A stretch of 64,000 bases of DNA, taken from contig JAUCEF010000004.1 of NCBI GenBank assembly GCA_033558025.1, positions 1,488,001 to 1,552,000 on the forward strand, in the 5' to 3' direction. Source of the DNA: Phytophthora sp. 'mugwort'. Taxonomy: Eukaryota; Oomycota; Peronosporomycetes; Peronosporales; Peronosporaceae. The number at the start of each line of letters is the position of its first letter. Within the stretch, counting starts at the first letter, position 1. The position numbers and the translations under genes are program-made. Below the pieces are notes generated by a model, which worked only from the letters and a program-made list of their open reading frames with translations, searched no databases and was not told where the DNA came from. Positions 51,355-62,829 of the stretch are shown one piece after another.

Positions 51355-51552
51355 AATCATAGACAATCATGGAGATCACGGAAATCATGGAAATTATGGG
51401 CATTGGTGGTAAACATCGACATTCATATGAAAATATGTACTGGGTGGTTAGCAGTGAGAATATATTCACTCCACATTCATATCGATGTTCATCTTGTTTT
51501 TACTGTCCTCAACAAAGTTCACGATTGTGCGCAGAATATACCATCACCGATG

Positions 51553-53352
51553 TTACAGCTCGTTCGAAGAGTAGTCGCTACCCGCTCCTTTGTCAAACCG
51601 GCGCAAAAAGTACAAGCATATGAATAAGCAACAGCTATTGCTGTTGGCGAACGTAATTGTGTATGCTTGTGGAAGACTCTTCTTCGCTAGCTCTCCAGCC
51701 AATTCTGCCAACAAATTTTGGTTCGTTCGCTTATCCAAACTGTCGTAGCAGTAAATAGTTGTTCTCGGCATATCGATTAGAAGGCAAGTCCAGTGATTCC
51801 CGTTAAGCGGCATGAATATCAGGTCCCCATTAAATCCTGACACCAAAGTCAACGTTTGCGGAGGTACGCGGTTGCCTTGAATGGGTGCTGGCGTGCTCAT
51901 AGAAGGTAGAATCACGGTATCATTCTTCTGGTACTTCACTGCAAGGACCTTCGCAAACGCGACAAGTAAATGGCCATGAAACCAAGTGTCGTCTAGAGCA
52001 CACTACAAATGACTCCATTCCAGATGACATCCGTCGCCAAACCCAGGGAGACGTTCATGTGACCAAGATTCAAACAACATCATAGCCAGTCCAGCTGCCC
52101 CTTCATTTTTGAATCTCTCATCGACTTTGGTGAATAGCCAGAAATTACACTCCATTCCGTCTCTGCATATTTTGACCAAACTCCACAAGAATTGCGTGAT
52201 CGTCAGTTGCCGCTGTGCAAAATCACCAAGACCTTGAACATAAAGCACCCAGCATTCAGTTATTAGAATTTTGCTGCGAGTTAAGGTTCATACATCTCCG
52301 TAAGGTGCGGTCCGCTCAATCCGATGAAGGCGTTTCTGGACCAACGTCTCTGGGCGACGATAGGCAATCTTTTCGACTGGGAAAGGGGGGGGGGGGGGGG
52401 GTCATTTCGACACTGACAATTCCTTTTTTGTAGATGCATCGACGAATTTCGAAGATGGTCAAAACTGACGACAATTCCACGAGTGGCGGTGGCGCTTCTT
52501 CAAACATTGCTCCACTTCGCTTACATCATCTCCTGTAGTTACACTCCGCAACTTAACGCCTTTGTTGTAATATTTTCGCTGCTGGCTTCGTTGTGTTTCT
52601 TCCGCCGTTCGGCTTAAGACGCCGACCCACTCGCCTTCCTGGGTTGGACGGTTTCAGTCCAATTTCCCGCCTTTATTCGATTCCTTATTTTTCTTGATTT
52701 TACTTTTAGGCTTTGGCTTTTGCTGTTCCGATCACGCGCGACTGAAACTGTCGTGTACCTGGTGATCCTTCTCCTCCTCACCAAGACTAGATAATGATGT
52801 GATCTCAGTTGTCGGGACTTCTTCATCGCTAACAACACTTTCATCAAATTGTCCAGTGACCAGGTCTCAAATTTCCCCACCACGCCTCTAAGTTTTTAAG
52901 GGCAGCCCGGAATTTGGCATCTGGAAGACCTGTACGCTCCGCCAAGATGCGATTCATGACATTCTAAGCACTTTTGTACTTGTCGCGCTCGGTCATCTGC
53001 TTCTTACGTTGAACCTCAACACGCTCTGTACTGCGTTACTGTCATTGCCGCTGCGATTCTCACTGTCGTCATCGCTGGGGTTGTCATTCTGTTCGTCGCT
53101 GCTGTCATTAGCTTCTACGCTTCGACATGTATCACTTCGGCGCGTCTCAACCGGTCCACGCTCCACATCATAATCATCAATTTGTTCCTCCTGCGCTTGC
53201 GTATCATATGCGTATCTCTCTCCATCCGTCAGTTTTGCGTTCGGCACTCCAACATCCGTCGATATGCTCTCCCTATCACTGCCAGCGGAAGCGCGCTCAC
53301 TACCTGTTACGTCGTCCGCTTTATGTTCATTGCTGATGTCACCGTCGTGCAC
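51553..53352 (-). pseudogene. second Ulp1-bearing transposon gene, degraded
   Basis: From 5' to 3' on the minus strand: a strongly acidic frame 53352-52993 (NDSSDEQNDNPSDDDSEN), then RNVMNRILAERTGLPDAKFR, a basic KPKPKSKIKKNK linker, then 52248-52003, and finally the protease. LDDTWFHGHLLVAFAKVLAV leads into VSGFNGDLIFMPLNGNHWTC (catalytic His), TIYCYDSLDKR (Asp) and ANSNSCCLFICLYFLRRF (Cys; the usual preceding Gln is not seen). C48 family by motif order. Different in sequence from the copy at 18.4-19.1 kb. Stops break the upstream part. Confidence 0.6.
52385..52401 (+). repeat. poly-G tract, 17 nt
   Basis: An uninterrupted run of 17 G inside the Ulp1-bearing pseudogene (poly-C on its coding strand). 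Confidence 0.8.
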
Positions 53353-54062
53353 GGGTATCTGTAGCTACCGCAGCAGCGCAACAGTCTTCTTTGTGCGTGC
53401 TATGCAGCTACGCAACAAAATTAATATTACAAACACGACAAAAACATTAAGCAAACATGGACCAAAGCTGTTAGCCAAATGCACGACCGAACTGTCCGCA
53501 CTACAACAACCATGAGCTAATAACGGGTATGCTCGTACCTGAAAGCACATGAACTCGGTGTCTGCGTGAGAGAGAAAGATTTTTATTTTTAAAGATGTTA
53601 GTGCATCAGCGTGCGAGTGACTGAATACGATACCAATAGGAATGGAACGAGAGATAAGCAGTTAGTAACATGCAACGTCATCGGAGCTGTCGCCGCGACT
53701 GCATACGTACATGTCGTCCAGCAGCATCTAGAGCATGCCGCACCTAAAGACGACGTAAAACTAGCGGCGTATAGCGGCGTGTGTGTCCAAACAGAAGCCG
53801 CCTAACAGTACGGGGGAGCTGAGATCGGCCCCTGCAAGAAATCACACCTTTTTAGGCAGCGGTCGTTAATGAAGCGAGGAATAAGCTGGCGTACTCGACA
53901 GTAGGCAGGAGGCGCAGTATGCTGGCGACAGGCGGGATACGTTACTGGGGTGACTGCACCTTGTACTCGTCGATGAAAAAAACTCCAAAACGCGATAGTG
54001 ATACGTTTGACAAAATCTCTAATATTATAATAACCATACAGTACACTACGTCGCTGCTACGT
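53353..54062. other. spacer
   Basis: No supported gene; short frames only. Confidence 0.3.
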
Positions 54063-54160
54063 GAAGCTTCCCTTCCCATCCAATTGACAGACTAGGTTCA
54101 ATACTGAAGCGAGTTGCTTTAAGGGGGCCAACGTGGCGGCAACGGATCCGCAGCCGGTGT
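54063..54160 (+). repeat. dispersed repeat, copy 2
   Basis: Matches 13275-13360 (GAAGCTTCCC, TTCAATACTGAA, CAACGTGGCGGC), with an extra GTTGCTTTAAGGG segment in the middle. Confidence 0.55.
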
Positions 54161-55240
54161 AACATGAGCGGATAAGCTTTACAGGTTGCCAATCGAGGTA
54201 GGCGTAATGGCCAACGAAAAAAAATCGGTACCAATAGTACTCCTATTTTTAATATTGAATTATTAGCTGAGGGATTATTAATGGCATCACCAACGTACTC
54301 ACGATCCCGATTTCATATCGATGATCTACATGAATTTTTTGACAGTTTTTTTAATAATAACTTAGCGTCTATCGTTTAAGTTATTGCGCCTTTCCCGACT
54401 TATGGCCAATCTGACCCAAACGGTAGGTCCTATAAGCGCCATTAGCGTTAATGTGTGATTTGGAGTGCAGAATTTACGTAGGGTGTAGCAACTTCCTTAG
54501 CATTCAACCCCATTCTTTATTAGAAAACTAGTATTTTGCTGATATCCTATGGCGGCTGTGGAAACAAGACAAAAAACTAAGGCCCTCGTCAAGTACCAGA
54601 AAGGATGTTTGTCAAATTCGTGATTAGGGCTGTCTCAGCGATATCGCGCTGCTCTCAGTCATTTAGAACTCCGTTCGCAGACAGGTCCAAGTAGATTTTG
54701 CACATCGGACGAGGGCTGCCATGTGGCATTTTATCCCTTTTTCAGCTCGAAGGGCAATGCGCAACCTGCACCCTAAGTCGACATAAGTGCCTTCGACTGG
54801 CCTGTCTAATGCCGGAGGCGAGCTGAATTTCCCACAGACCCACACCTTGTCGTCGGCCCCGCTTCCCCCTGAAAAGAGACTAAGTGCCGCTGCCGAGCCT
54901 GATTCTGAGGGCGGTACTGCCTCTACTCCGGCTCAAGAGAACCACAAGAAGGTCAAGCACACACGGAAGGCAAGGTTCGCCGACTGAAAGGACGTCGGCT
55001 ATTGGAAAGGCGACGTCGCGCACCGAGTGGTCGAACGACATGGCCGGTGAGCTACTCAAGTTGCGTTTTGAGGAATCAACATGACCGACAAACATGTTAA
55101 GCGTGCTTTGGCGTGGCAGCCCATCGTCAGTACACTATCACAGCAGCTGCATCGTGTTCTACGAGCGGACCAGCTATAGACCATCTAATAAGTGCCTCTT
55201 GACCGACCCGATATATCGTCCGTTGTAGGGAAACCATTTA
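54161..55240. other. spacer with a short open frame
   Basis: 54787-54987 plus reads GGELNFPQTHTLSSAPLPPE and ends HKKVKHTRKARFAD; origin unknown. 54240-54560 is AT-rich. Nothing else seen. Confidence 0.3.
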
Positions 55241-55548
55241 TAAACCCGAGCGCCTGGACCTTACATGTTTAGAACGTTTCTTAACGTGGATCATACACGT
55301 TAAGGAATTATATACTGGTTTTTTATTGCCGTTACAAATGCCAAGTATATGAGGGGTAGGTGATATATCCGATGTATCCTTGCTTTCCCGATCGGTGCTA
55401 TGATCTACATAGACGATACTATTAGAAAGGCCACTAGCAGACCAGATTTGCATATTGCATATGCATATGGACGACTGGCAACGGGTCGCCACTTCATTTT
55501 CTCTCATTTGAAGATTCGCGGTCTCGGAGACAGATCTCCGCGCTGCCG

Positions 55549-58500
55549 ATGGATATGGCGTTCCAAATGAGATGGCGCGAGCTGAAGAAGGCGGGGTGGC
55601 AGTCGAAACGGCCGACGGGGCTCTCAGTCGACTTCACGTATATCAAGCTCGGAAAATCCAAGAAGGACGTTAGAGGTGAAGACTTCTCCGACGGCAAGGA
55701 AGAGCTGATGAAATACCTCGACAAGATCGACATCGGTAAGAGGGAATGATACATTGTATCGTGTTGGGATCTGTTCTAATAATGTAGTGTGACCAGGAGC
55801 GCTTCAGATGATGAAGAAGGCGCGTCGTGACGGGTCTGCAGACGCGGCAAGACGCCGCAGCAAAATCTCCGGACGCTAGCCAATCCAATGCGGCAGCGAG
55901 TACGTATGACATGTGCTGTATCGTACATGTCTGGTTCGTGGTAATCTTGAATCCCGTTTGTTAGCTTTCCGATTCAGCCACCAGCCGAGAAAAATCACCA
56001 ACCATGACCTGCTACCGGCCCCCTCCACACCTTCCTGCACTGACTAACCCCCAAAGCCAAGCGCATTGAGAAGTCCGATCGTCTTACAAACCATCTCACC
56101 GCATGACACCACGTTTTCACCTAGTAGCGACGGGGTCATTCAAAAAAAAAGCTCGCAAGGTAATATCGTGTACATTCCGAGTTATCTTATGTAACTAATC
56201 GTGTATTTGCCATTTCTATCATGTACTAGACTCGCCTGTCAGTAGCCGAAACCTGGATCCTGAAAATGAATATGCTGGTGAAGGCAGCATCGCTTCAGGT
56301 TATTCAGATGTGGAGGATGAATCCGAAGGAAACGTGACACAGGTCAGTCAGGACGAGGAATTGAAAGAAGACGCATAAAGCGATGGCCAATTTGATGAAG
56401 GTTAGTATAAGGTGTACGTACATGTTATGCGTTGTGGCTAACTTTTATATATTCCGTTCGGATTGTTGCAGAAGCTATCAACAATGTTGCTGGCAATGGT
56501 GACCCTACCAATGTTGTGGGCTTTGAATCTGACGCCGAGAACGATGATGGCGACGATGGGGATCAGATGGTTGATACTGTTGATGCTGGGGACGTGCAAT
56601 TGCCCGTTCCACCTTAGATGCGAATTGATGACCGGATGATATCGGCCATTGGTGGTCTGGAGAACATTACGACGGGTGTCGTGCCAGATGCTTTCTTGAA
56701 GGAGTTTGGCGTGACGGGATGGTCCGATTTGGCGACGCACACGCCGTACGGCTACCTACAAGAGCCTTACGAGCCTCGGACGCCGGATGCCATACATGAA
56801 GACTATCCTACACTGTACGCTGGAGAGTCCGGACCCACAGCTCGGGCCTAGCAGCGGCATCAACCCCATCCGGGGCTTTTGTCTATTTCTTACAGCCTGA
56901 CTTGTGGGAGCGTATTTCCGCTGAATCGAACGACTACTTTGAGGCCAGTATCGACGAACGGGTAGAAGGACAGCACGCCAAGCAGGTCGCGCAAGAACGA
57001 AAGCATCCGGAATTCAGGGCCAAGGCACGAGTCGCATCCGTAACGACGTGTTGAAGGCGCCACCTATTGCGGCTAGGGAGCTGTGTGTCTTCGTGGGGTG
57101 ACTACTAGCGCGGTCGATGGTTCTGAACAAGGAAAAGCTGGCTAATCATTGGAAACTACGGAGGAAGGCGCCATGCCCCGTTGTTGTTTCGGCAAGTTCA
57201 TGACGTGCGGTCGTTTCATGCACCTCTCTCGGAACCTACATTTCAGCTCAAACAAGGAACCAAGGGCCGCAACGGATCGGGCGTGGAAGGTGCGTCCTGT
57301 TATTGTCGCCCTACAACGTCGTTTCGCTGTTGGCTACACACCACCGGCCATCATGGCCTTTGACGAGGCAATGTTGCCATCGCGTTCCAAGTTCAATCGC
57401 ATGCGTGTGTACATCAAGGACAAGCCTCACAAGTGGGCACCAAGCTGTTCATATTGTTCTGCCCAACAACGGCGTACTGCATTAGGTGAGTTATAGGTGT
57501 GCCTTCGGAGCCACCTGCTTTTTTTGTGCCAAAGTTCGGTATTCATGTATGGTTCATTCTAACATTATTTATGTTGTATCATACAGGTTTGAAGTTTATT
57601 GCGAAAAAAAAAAAGAGAGCAGGCCAGACAAGCCCCATCGATCACAAGTCCGGTCCAGTCGCCGTAGTTCGCAATCTGCTGCACACCTTCGGCTCTACAG
57701 CCCCACCAAGTGGCGAGATGCGACTCGTTGGCATGGGTCGATTCTTTTACTCGTATATTCCTTTATCCCTGCAGCTCTTGACAATGGGCTTCTATTCTAT
57801 TGTGACTTACGCACGGATCGCCCTGGCCTAAGCACGGAGCTGATCCCGAAAAAGAAGAAAGGAGACAAGAAAAAGCCGCCAAAGATCTCAAAAAAGGCCT
57901 TCGAGCATTGAACGAAGAACCTTCATTGTTGCAGAAGCCCGGCAAATACTAGGAATGAAAGTTGTGCGCTGGTGGGATACACGGGCGGTGCACATGCTAA
58001 GTACGGGTGGCAGCGTGCAACCAGACTGCAATTTCCGCCGTGACAGGTTGACAGGAAATCAGCAAGAAGTGGCGTTGCCGCGCATCGTTAAGAATTACCA
58101 GATATACATGGGCGGAATAGACGTCAGTTACGTCTTCAACGGTAAGTGTTGCTATTATGGATGTACAACTAGCCAATCATCTAATCGTGTATACATGTTA
58201 CAGGTACTCGCTACAACTTTGCATCAAGTACACTACAACGGGCTCTTCTTGGCTCTCGTAGACCTGGCAATCATCAACCCCTACATCTTACATCATCTAC
58301 AATGCTGTTCGTGTTGCTGCCAACCTCCCCAAGATGAGCCACGTGAAGTACTCGAAGCAGCTTCACCTCGAGATGCGCCAGATTAGAGACGAAGACTGGG
58401 AGACACTGCGTAGCAACCAGATCCTTCAAGCAACGCCATCGAAAGAGTTGGAGACTACTAGACGTCGGCGCGCTGAAGACGTACCACTGCAAAATGATGA

Positions 58501-58927
58501 ATGGAGACCTGGCAACAATCAAGGCAGAAAACGACGTACTATGGTGTGCAAGGTGTGCTCACTGCTGACGGGCACTGACAATGCCCGCGGCGGTGACGCT
58601 TCGACATATTGCAGCAAGTGCTTGCTGCAAGCCGCCGCAAAGAAGCCCATGGCGTGTTCCTGTGCGAGAAGAAGCGTCATACCGTGAAGGGCGAGCTACA
58701 GACCTGCTTCGACATCTGGCACCGGTCGTAGCGCAATGGCACACTAGCACCTGCGCCAGAGAGCGGCGGAAAGCGTTCAATCCGCGGCGGGACCGGCACG
58801 CCGCCAAGAAGAAGGAGAGGGAGGAGAGAACGACGAGGAAACAGGTGATGAGTCCACGACGGACTACCGCCCGCCAAAAGCGGGCCCGTCGCGCACCAGG
58901 GACGACGACGACGACGACGACGACTGA
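55549..58927 (+). pseudogene. PB-D piggyBac transposase, broken
   Basis: Begins MDMAFQMRWRELKKAGWQSK at ATG 55549. Introns include about 55736-55797, 56160-56229 and 58142-58203. Linker: NEYAGEGSIASGYSDVEDES. Core: FMTCGRFMHLSRNLHFSSNK and DRAWKVRPVIVALQRRF (57200-57330), MAFDEAMLPSRSKFNRMRVY and IKDKPHKWAP (57355-57440), GRFFYSYIPLSLQLL near 57740 where the catalytic Asp of DRFYTS is Gly, VVRWWDTRAVHMLST near 57960, IYMGGIDVSYVFN (58104). C-terminal zinc module RRTMVCKVCSLLTG near 58530. The gene ends in a Thr run encoded by a GAC-type repeat. Stops at 56616, 56849 and 57047 inactivate it. Confidence 0.72.
58901..58924 (+). repeat. (GAC)8 microsatellite
   Basis: Eight GAC units at the 3' end of the PB-D gene; in the coding frame it reads as repeated ACG (Thr). 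Confidence 0.9.
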
Positions 58928-59206
58928 TTGAGCAGCTGGTGGCGTCCATCCATTTATTATTGAGTTTTGATATACCCAAAGATCACGCCATTCGGATGTA
59001 AATCCCACGAAATACCTGATCCACGTAACATAACACCAAGTTACACATACTCTCGTTGGTTTTATTATGCACTCCCCATTCAAGGCTTTGTACATCGATA
59101 CACTGCCTCTATCTCGCACTTGCACCGGTTTTGCTGCACGACATACACGTTATATATGCAAACGTGTATAGTGGATAGCCGGGAGCAATGAAAGAGTTGG
59201 AGCGTA

Positions 59207-60954
59207 CCGGATAATACGCATTTCGTGCAATCACGCAATTCGTGCGTAAAAACTAAAAGTCAACCAATAATGCGAAGTGACACCCCCTCTACCGACCAAC
59301 ACCCGTCCTACAAAATTGCAAACGAAACTAACACTTATTTCGTTCGTTGAGGTGGCTTCGAAACTGCGAAAAGACCATCACGAGTTCGGAGCCCAATGGG
59401 AACTAAGCCAGCCTTTATAAAACCTCGCCGAATAGTACTTTCAGAGATCATCTTCCATGCCTGCACTACAATTGACGTAATTAAGGTACGGTGCTCCTGA
59501 GGAGTTGCGCTGTGATCGTGAATGCAGTGGTGCTGGGCGTACAGCTCGCGGCACTCACGGTTGAAGACCGCCATGACGGCCACGTCCATCGGCTGAGCCG
59601 GCATCGTGGTACCCGGAGGGACGAAATCCACATCGGTCATTGCATGCTCAAGATGAGCTCGCACGGTACTCGTCTTGTGGACCTTAAGGCTATCAAGCAG
59701 CAGCCCACGGCAGGAGGTCACTGATGGCTTCCAAACCTACAGCAAATAGTACTAAATATTAAACAAATTCAATATAAATTTATCAATTTCATACCTCCTT
59801 GATCCACTCCAACACGCTCGTCGCAATATGCATTCTTCTGGACTACTAGCGCATCCACCTCTTCCTTATGCAGTGCTTTGTTGGCTCCCACCTTGCCTCT
59901 TTTCACCCTGCGAATACGATGAACGGGGGCAACTTCTTGCCGGTACCCGAGGCACACAAGAACACACTTGCGCGGAACGAATTATCAGACATTCCTGCCA
60001 CAACATTAAACAATTAATTGTGTTGAGTTTTGCCACAATAAATTGATATACATACCTTGAACCACGTCAACGTCTCGCTCACCTTGAAAGGTGGTTGTTG
60101 TTTTGGGGTTTATGTTGACATAGTTGAGGTCTGGTCCATGCTGAAAACATACTCATATCCCTGCAATCATTGCTAGTCTCGAGCTTGTACCGCATATAGT
60201 GTCCAAACTCATCCGCTACTATCTTCAATGAATACACAATTAAACCAGCATTATTGAGCATTAATAAACTACTGAAAAATAAAAATAAATGAATAAAAAT
60301 TGAACCTAGACTTCCGATCTCTTGCGACGTCCCTTGTGAGTGATCCTGCGAATCGGTAGGCTGTTTCGCATGCGAAATCGACGGAGGTATTGGATGGCGG
60401 CCGCTTCGGAACGTCCCTCGAGAAATTGCGGTTCGAGCTTGATGCCCATCATGAGCAGGCACCGTGTCATCACGGCGCGCACCTTGTTTCTCCGCATGTC
60501 CTCGACCCAATTTATTAACCTATTTTCAAACATATAAAATAATTATTAACAAAAAATTCAGCAATATAAATAATGCCTTACCGCTCTTTGAAGTCAGGAA
60601 ACCGGATCTTGGGGCTCCGGCGTCCTTGCTTCAGCACTGTGCGTGCTGTTCGAAGCAGCAGGTGCAATCTCATCGCGCCACTTTGTCCAGCGGTAGAGAG
60701 TTGTGCGATGACAGCTGCTGGCCTTGGCAAGGGCGCTGGACACGCCTTCGGCGACGGCGGGATCGGCGCCTCAAGGCGGTCGGCGTTCTGTGAAGGGCCT
60801 CACGCATGAGCGCGAGGTAGTTTTTTGTGATATGTGTTTTTGTCACCAGCCAGTCATTCACGGAACCATGTTCATCAATTTTTACCAAGGTTGACTTTTT
60901 ACGTCACTAATATTCTAGTTTTTACTATGGTTGCACGAAATGCATATTATCCGG
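59207..60954 (-). mobile_element. pogo-family DNA transposon nested in PB-D
   Basis: Terminal inverted repeats of 24 bp: 59207-59230 (CCGGATAATACGCATTT...) and 60931-60954, 23 of 24 identical. TA flanks both sides (59205-59206 and 60955-60956), the target duplication of Tc1/mariner/pogo elements. Length 1748 bp. One minus-strand transposase gene inside. Confidence 0.88.
59335..60860 (-). pseudogene. pogo transposase with introns, nearly intact
   Basis: The minus strand gives in order: an HTH-like region (AVAEGVSSALAKASSCHRTT, LYRWTKWRDE) near 60770-60670; FPDFKERLINWVEDMRRNKV and LRRFRMRNSLPIRRITHKGR, a CENP-B-type second HTH, near 60600-60310; first catalytic Asp in MFSMDQTSTM near 60140; FLCASGTGKKLPPFIVF near 59950; second Asp in GLLLDSLKVHK near 59690; third Asp in PPGTTMPAQPMDVAVM near 59595. 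Probable introns: about 59738-59795 (GTATGA...CTGTAG), about 59999-60060 (GTATGT...GGCAG) and one near 60525-60580. At least one frameshift lies near 60610. The catalytic residues are complete, so this is the best preserved transposase in the window. Confidence 0.7.
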
Positions 60955-61297
60955 TACACGATAGCGAGAGTCGCATCTCTGATGTTTAGGTTTAGCGTCC
61001 GTCTATCCACTATACATGTTACCGAAATATATAGAAATTTGTATTAGATCCCTTGCCTGCAGATACACGTTAGAGTATTTAGGCTGACAGGGGTACGGTA
61101 CCACCTCGGCTCAACGGGTTAAGCACTTCCAAAACCAGGAGCTAGCGCAAAACCGAGATGATGTTTCGTTTTACCGAGGAGAATAACAAGGAGCCCATGC
61201 GGGAAATGGCTGCTCAGAAGCCTTACGCTGCAAAGTACAGGGAACGGGTGGGCGCCCGTAGCTGAACGAGTATCGACTGCAAATAAGGAGACCCTCG

Positions 61298-61837
61298 ATG
61301 AGAAGCAAGTTCGTGATCGTGTGCGTCTGCTCAAAAACGAACTGGCGTACCGAAAAGCTTCGACCTGCGTTTGAAAGCGGCATAGATGAGTCTCTTGATG
61401 CAGTTAACGGACAAACCCCTATGATACCTGATCAGGACTCGTTGGGAAATATGTACTGCTGGAAGATGCGTTCCAGGATGATAAAAGAGACCGAACCAAT
61501 AAAAAGAAAGCAGACGCAGCTAGCACGACGAGGTGTGCATCCGACATCGTCGAAGAGGCTATGGTGCGCCGATGAGCGTCAAGTTGAGCGTCACGATAAG
61601 CACCTGCGCGACGATATGGATCCCCGTCGCCATCAATTTGAGCAGCAAATGCAAGCGCAGATGAAGCAGCATGAAGAACACATTGTTTTTGAAAAGAAAT
61701 TCAAGACCACCGAATGCAAATGGAACACAGGAATGCCGTTGCCCATAGACACGCAGAAGAATGGGTTCAACGAGCTTGTCAAGAATTTGAAGACGCAACT
61801 GGCAACTTATTTACGGGTGTGCCAAACTTTTAAGTGA
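61298..61837 (+). pseudogene. PIF/Harbinger-type accessory (Myb/coiled-coil) frame
   Basis: A 179-codon frame from ATG 61298. The C-terminal half is a charged coiled coil (DDMDPRRHQFEQQMQAQMKQ, HEEHIVFEKKFKTTE), like the C-terminal region of the Myb-like second protein of PIF/Harbinger elements. No clear Myb domain remains. It is convergent with a Harbinger transposase fragment 140 nt downstream, supporting the assignment. Confidence 0.45.
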
Positions 61838-61974
61838 CGTACTTGCCAATGATAAGTAAGATTAAGTAGTGGCTTATGGAAGGAATCAAGGGTAGTCCAT
61901 ACATAGGAATGCGTAAGTGATCTACTTCACTTTCATTTAACTAGACTACTCATTTATCTAGGTTGCAAATACGG

Positions 61975-62480
61975 TTTTTAGCTTGTGGATTTCCCGAAGT
62001 AGTCATTGATTGTATTGCCGCCTCGAACACAGATAATGCAGCTCGTTAGTAACACAGACAACGACTAAATAAGCCGGCAGCGTGGAGCTTGTCGCTTGAA
62101 GTCGAGCGCCGTCCAATAGTTTGGTTACTTGTCCGTATGACCATTCTACGGATACTCGAATACGGCTCACTCTGATGTTAACTTGGCGTTACTGGTGAGA
62201 GAGATTTCCAACTGCGCCAGCATACGGCCTGCACAAAACGCGTCGTTTCCGTAGACTTGATCGCCATATACTCGGTAGGGATGAAAGCGCGAATCGCTGC
62301 GAATTGTCCCGGATATGTTGGAGTCCTTAAACAGCTTGCTGATGTGGTTTCTTCCTGGAACGTGCCGTATAGATGGATTACTAAGCCGTCGGGTGTAGTC
62401 AATGTTTGGTATTTAAGAGCGTGTTTTCGCTTTTGGCCGTTGTACACGGACGTTTGGGTCATGAACATACCGTCACTGTA
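61975..62480 (-). pseudogene. PIF/Harbinger transposase (DDE_Tnp_4), C-terminal half
   Basis: The minus strand reads VYNGQKRKHALKYQTLTTPD, GLVIHLYGTFQEE near 62445-62340, then across a frameshift GDQVYGNDAFCAGRMLAQLE near 62250, followed by a region reading like EWSYGQVTKLLDG. YNGxKRxHxLKYQxxxxPDG is the hallmark of Harbinger DDE transposases, with a catalytic Asp in GDxxY. The N-terminal half was not found. Confidence 0.6.
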
Positions 62481-62829
62481 AGGGCTGCTCCGGATGTGTG
62501 TTTAGAGGTAAATCGGAAACTGATCTTGTGCTTTATCTTTTTGCTGTGCTATCTGTCTACCTACGGGCGCTCTGGGGAGCGCGTTCTTGAACATGCAGTG
62601 GTTGGTGTGGCTCGCCGTAGCGAGCGCTTGCACAACCGTCGTGAGTATGCAGGCGATGGCTTCGTGCTCTCTGTGCGGACTCAACTGATGATGGCGTGTC
62701 GTTCTGCTTTTGTGCGTGCATCATTACACTTCCCCAAACTTGATTGAGTCCCGGCATCTTGATCTTGAAGCTGTGGAAGTTAAAGTTGGAAATATCAACT
62801 CCGCCGCTAGAAGGAGTAGTAAGTGAACC

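Larger units (their letters stand above)
55245..61118 (+). mobile_element. piggyBac element PB-D with a pogo insertion
   Basis: The right end is clear: inverted CCCGTTGAGCCGAGG next to TTAA at 61119-61122. The left end is less certain: CCCGAGCGCCTGG after TAAA at 55241-55244. Both ends carry the motif ATACACGTTAG/AAG (55293-55304 and 61073-61083), which also appears in its introns as CTAATCGTGTAT. About 4.1 kb without the pogo element at 59207-60954. Confidence 0.65.
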
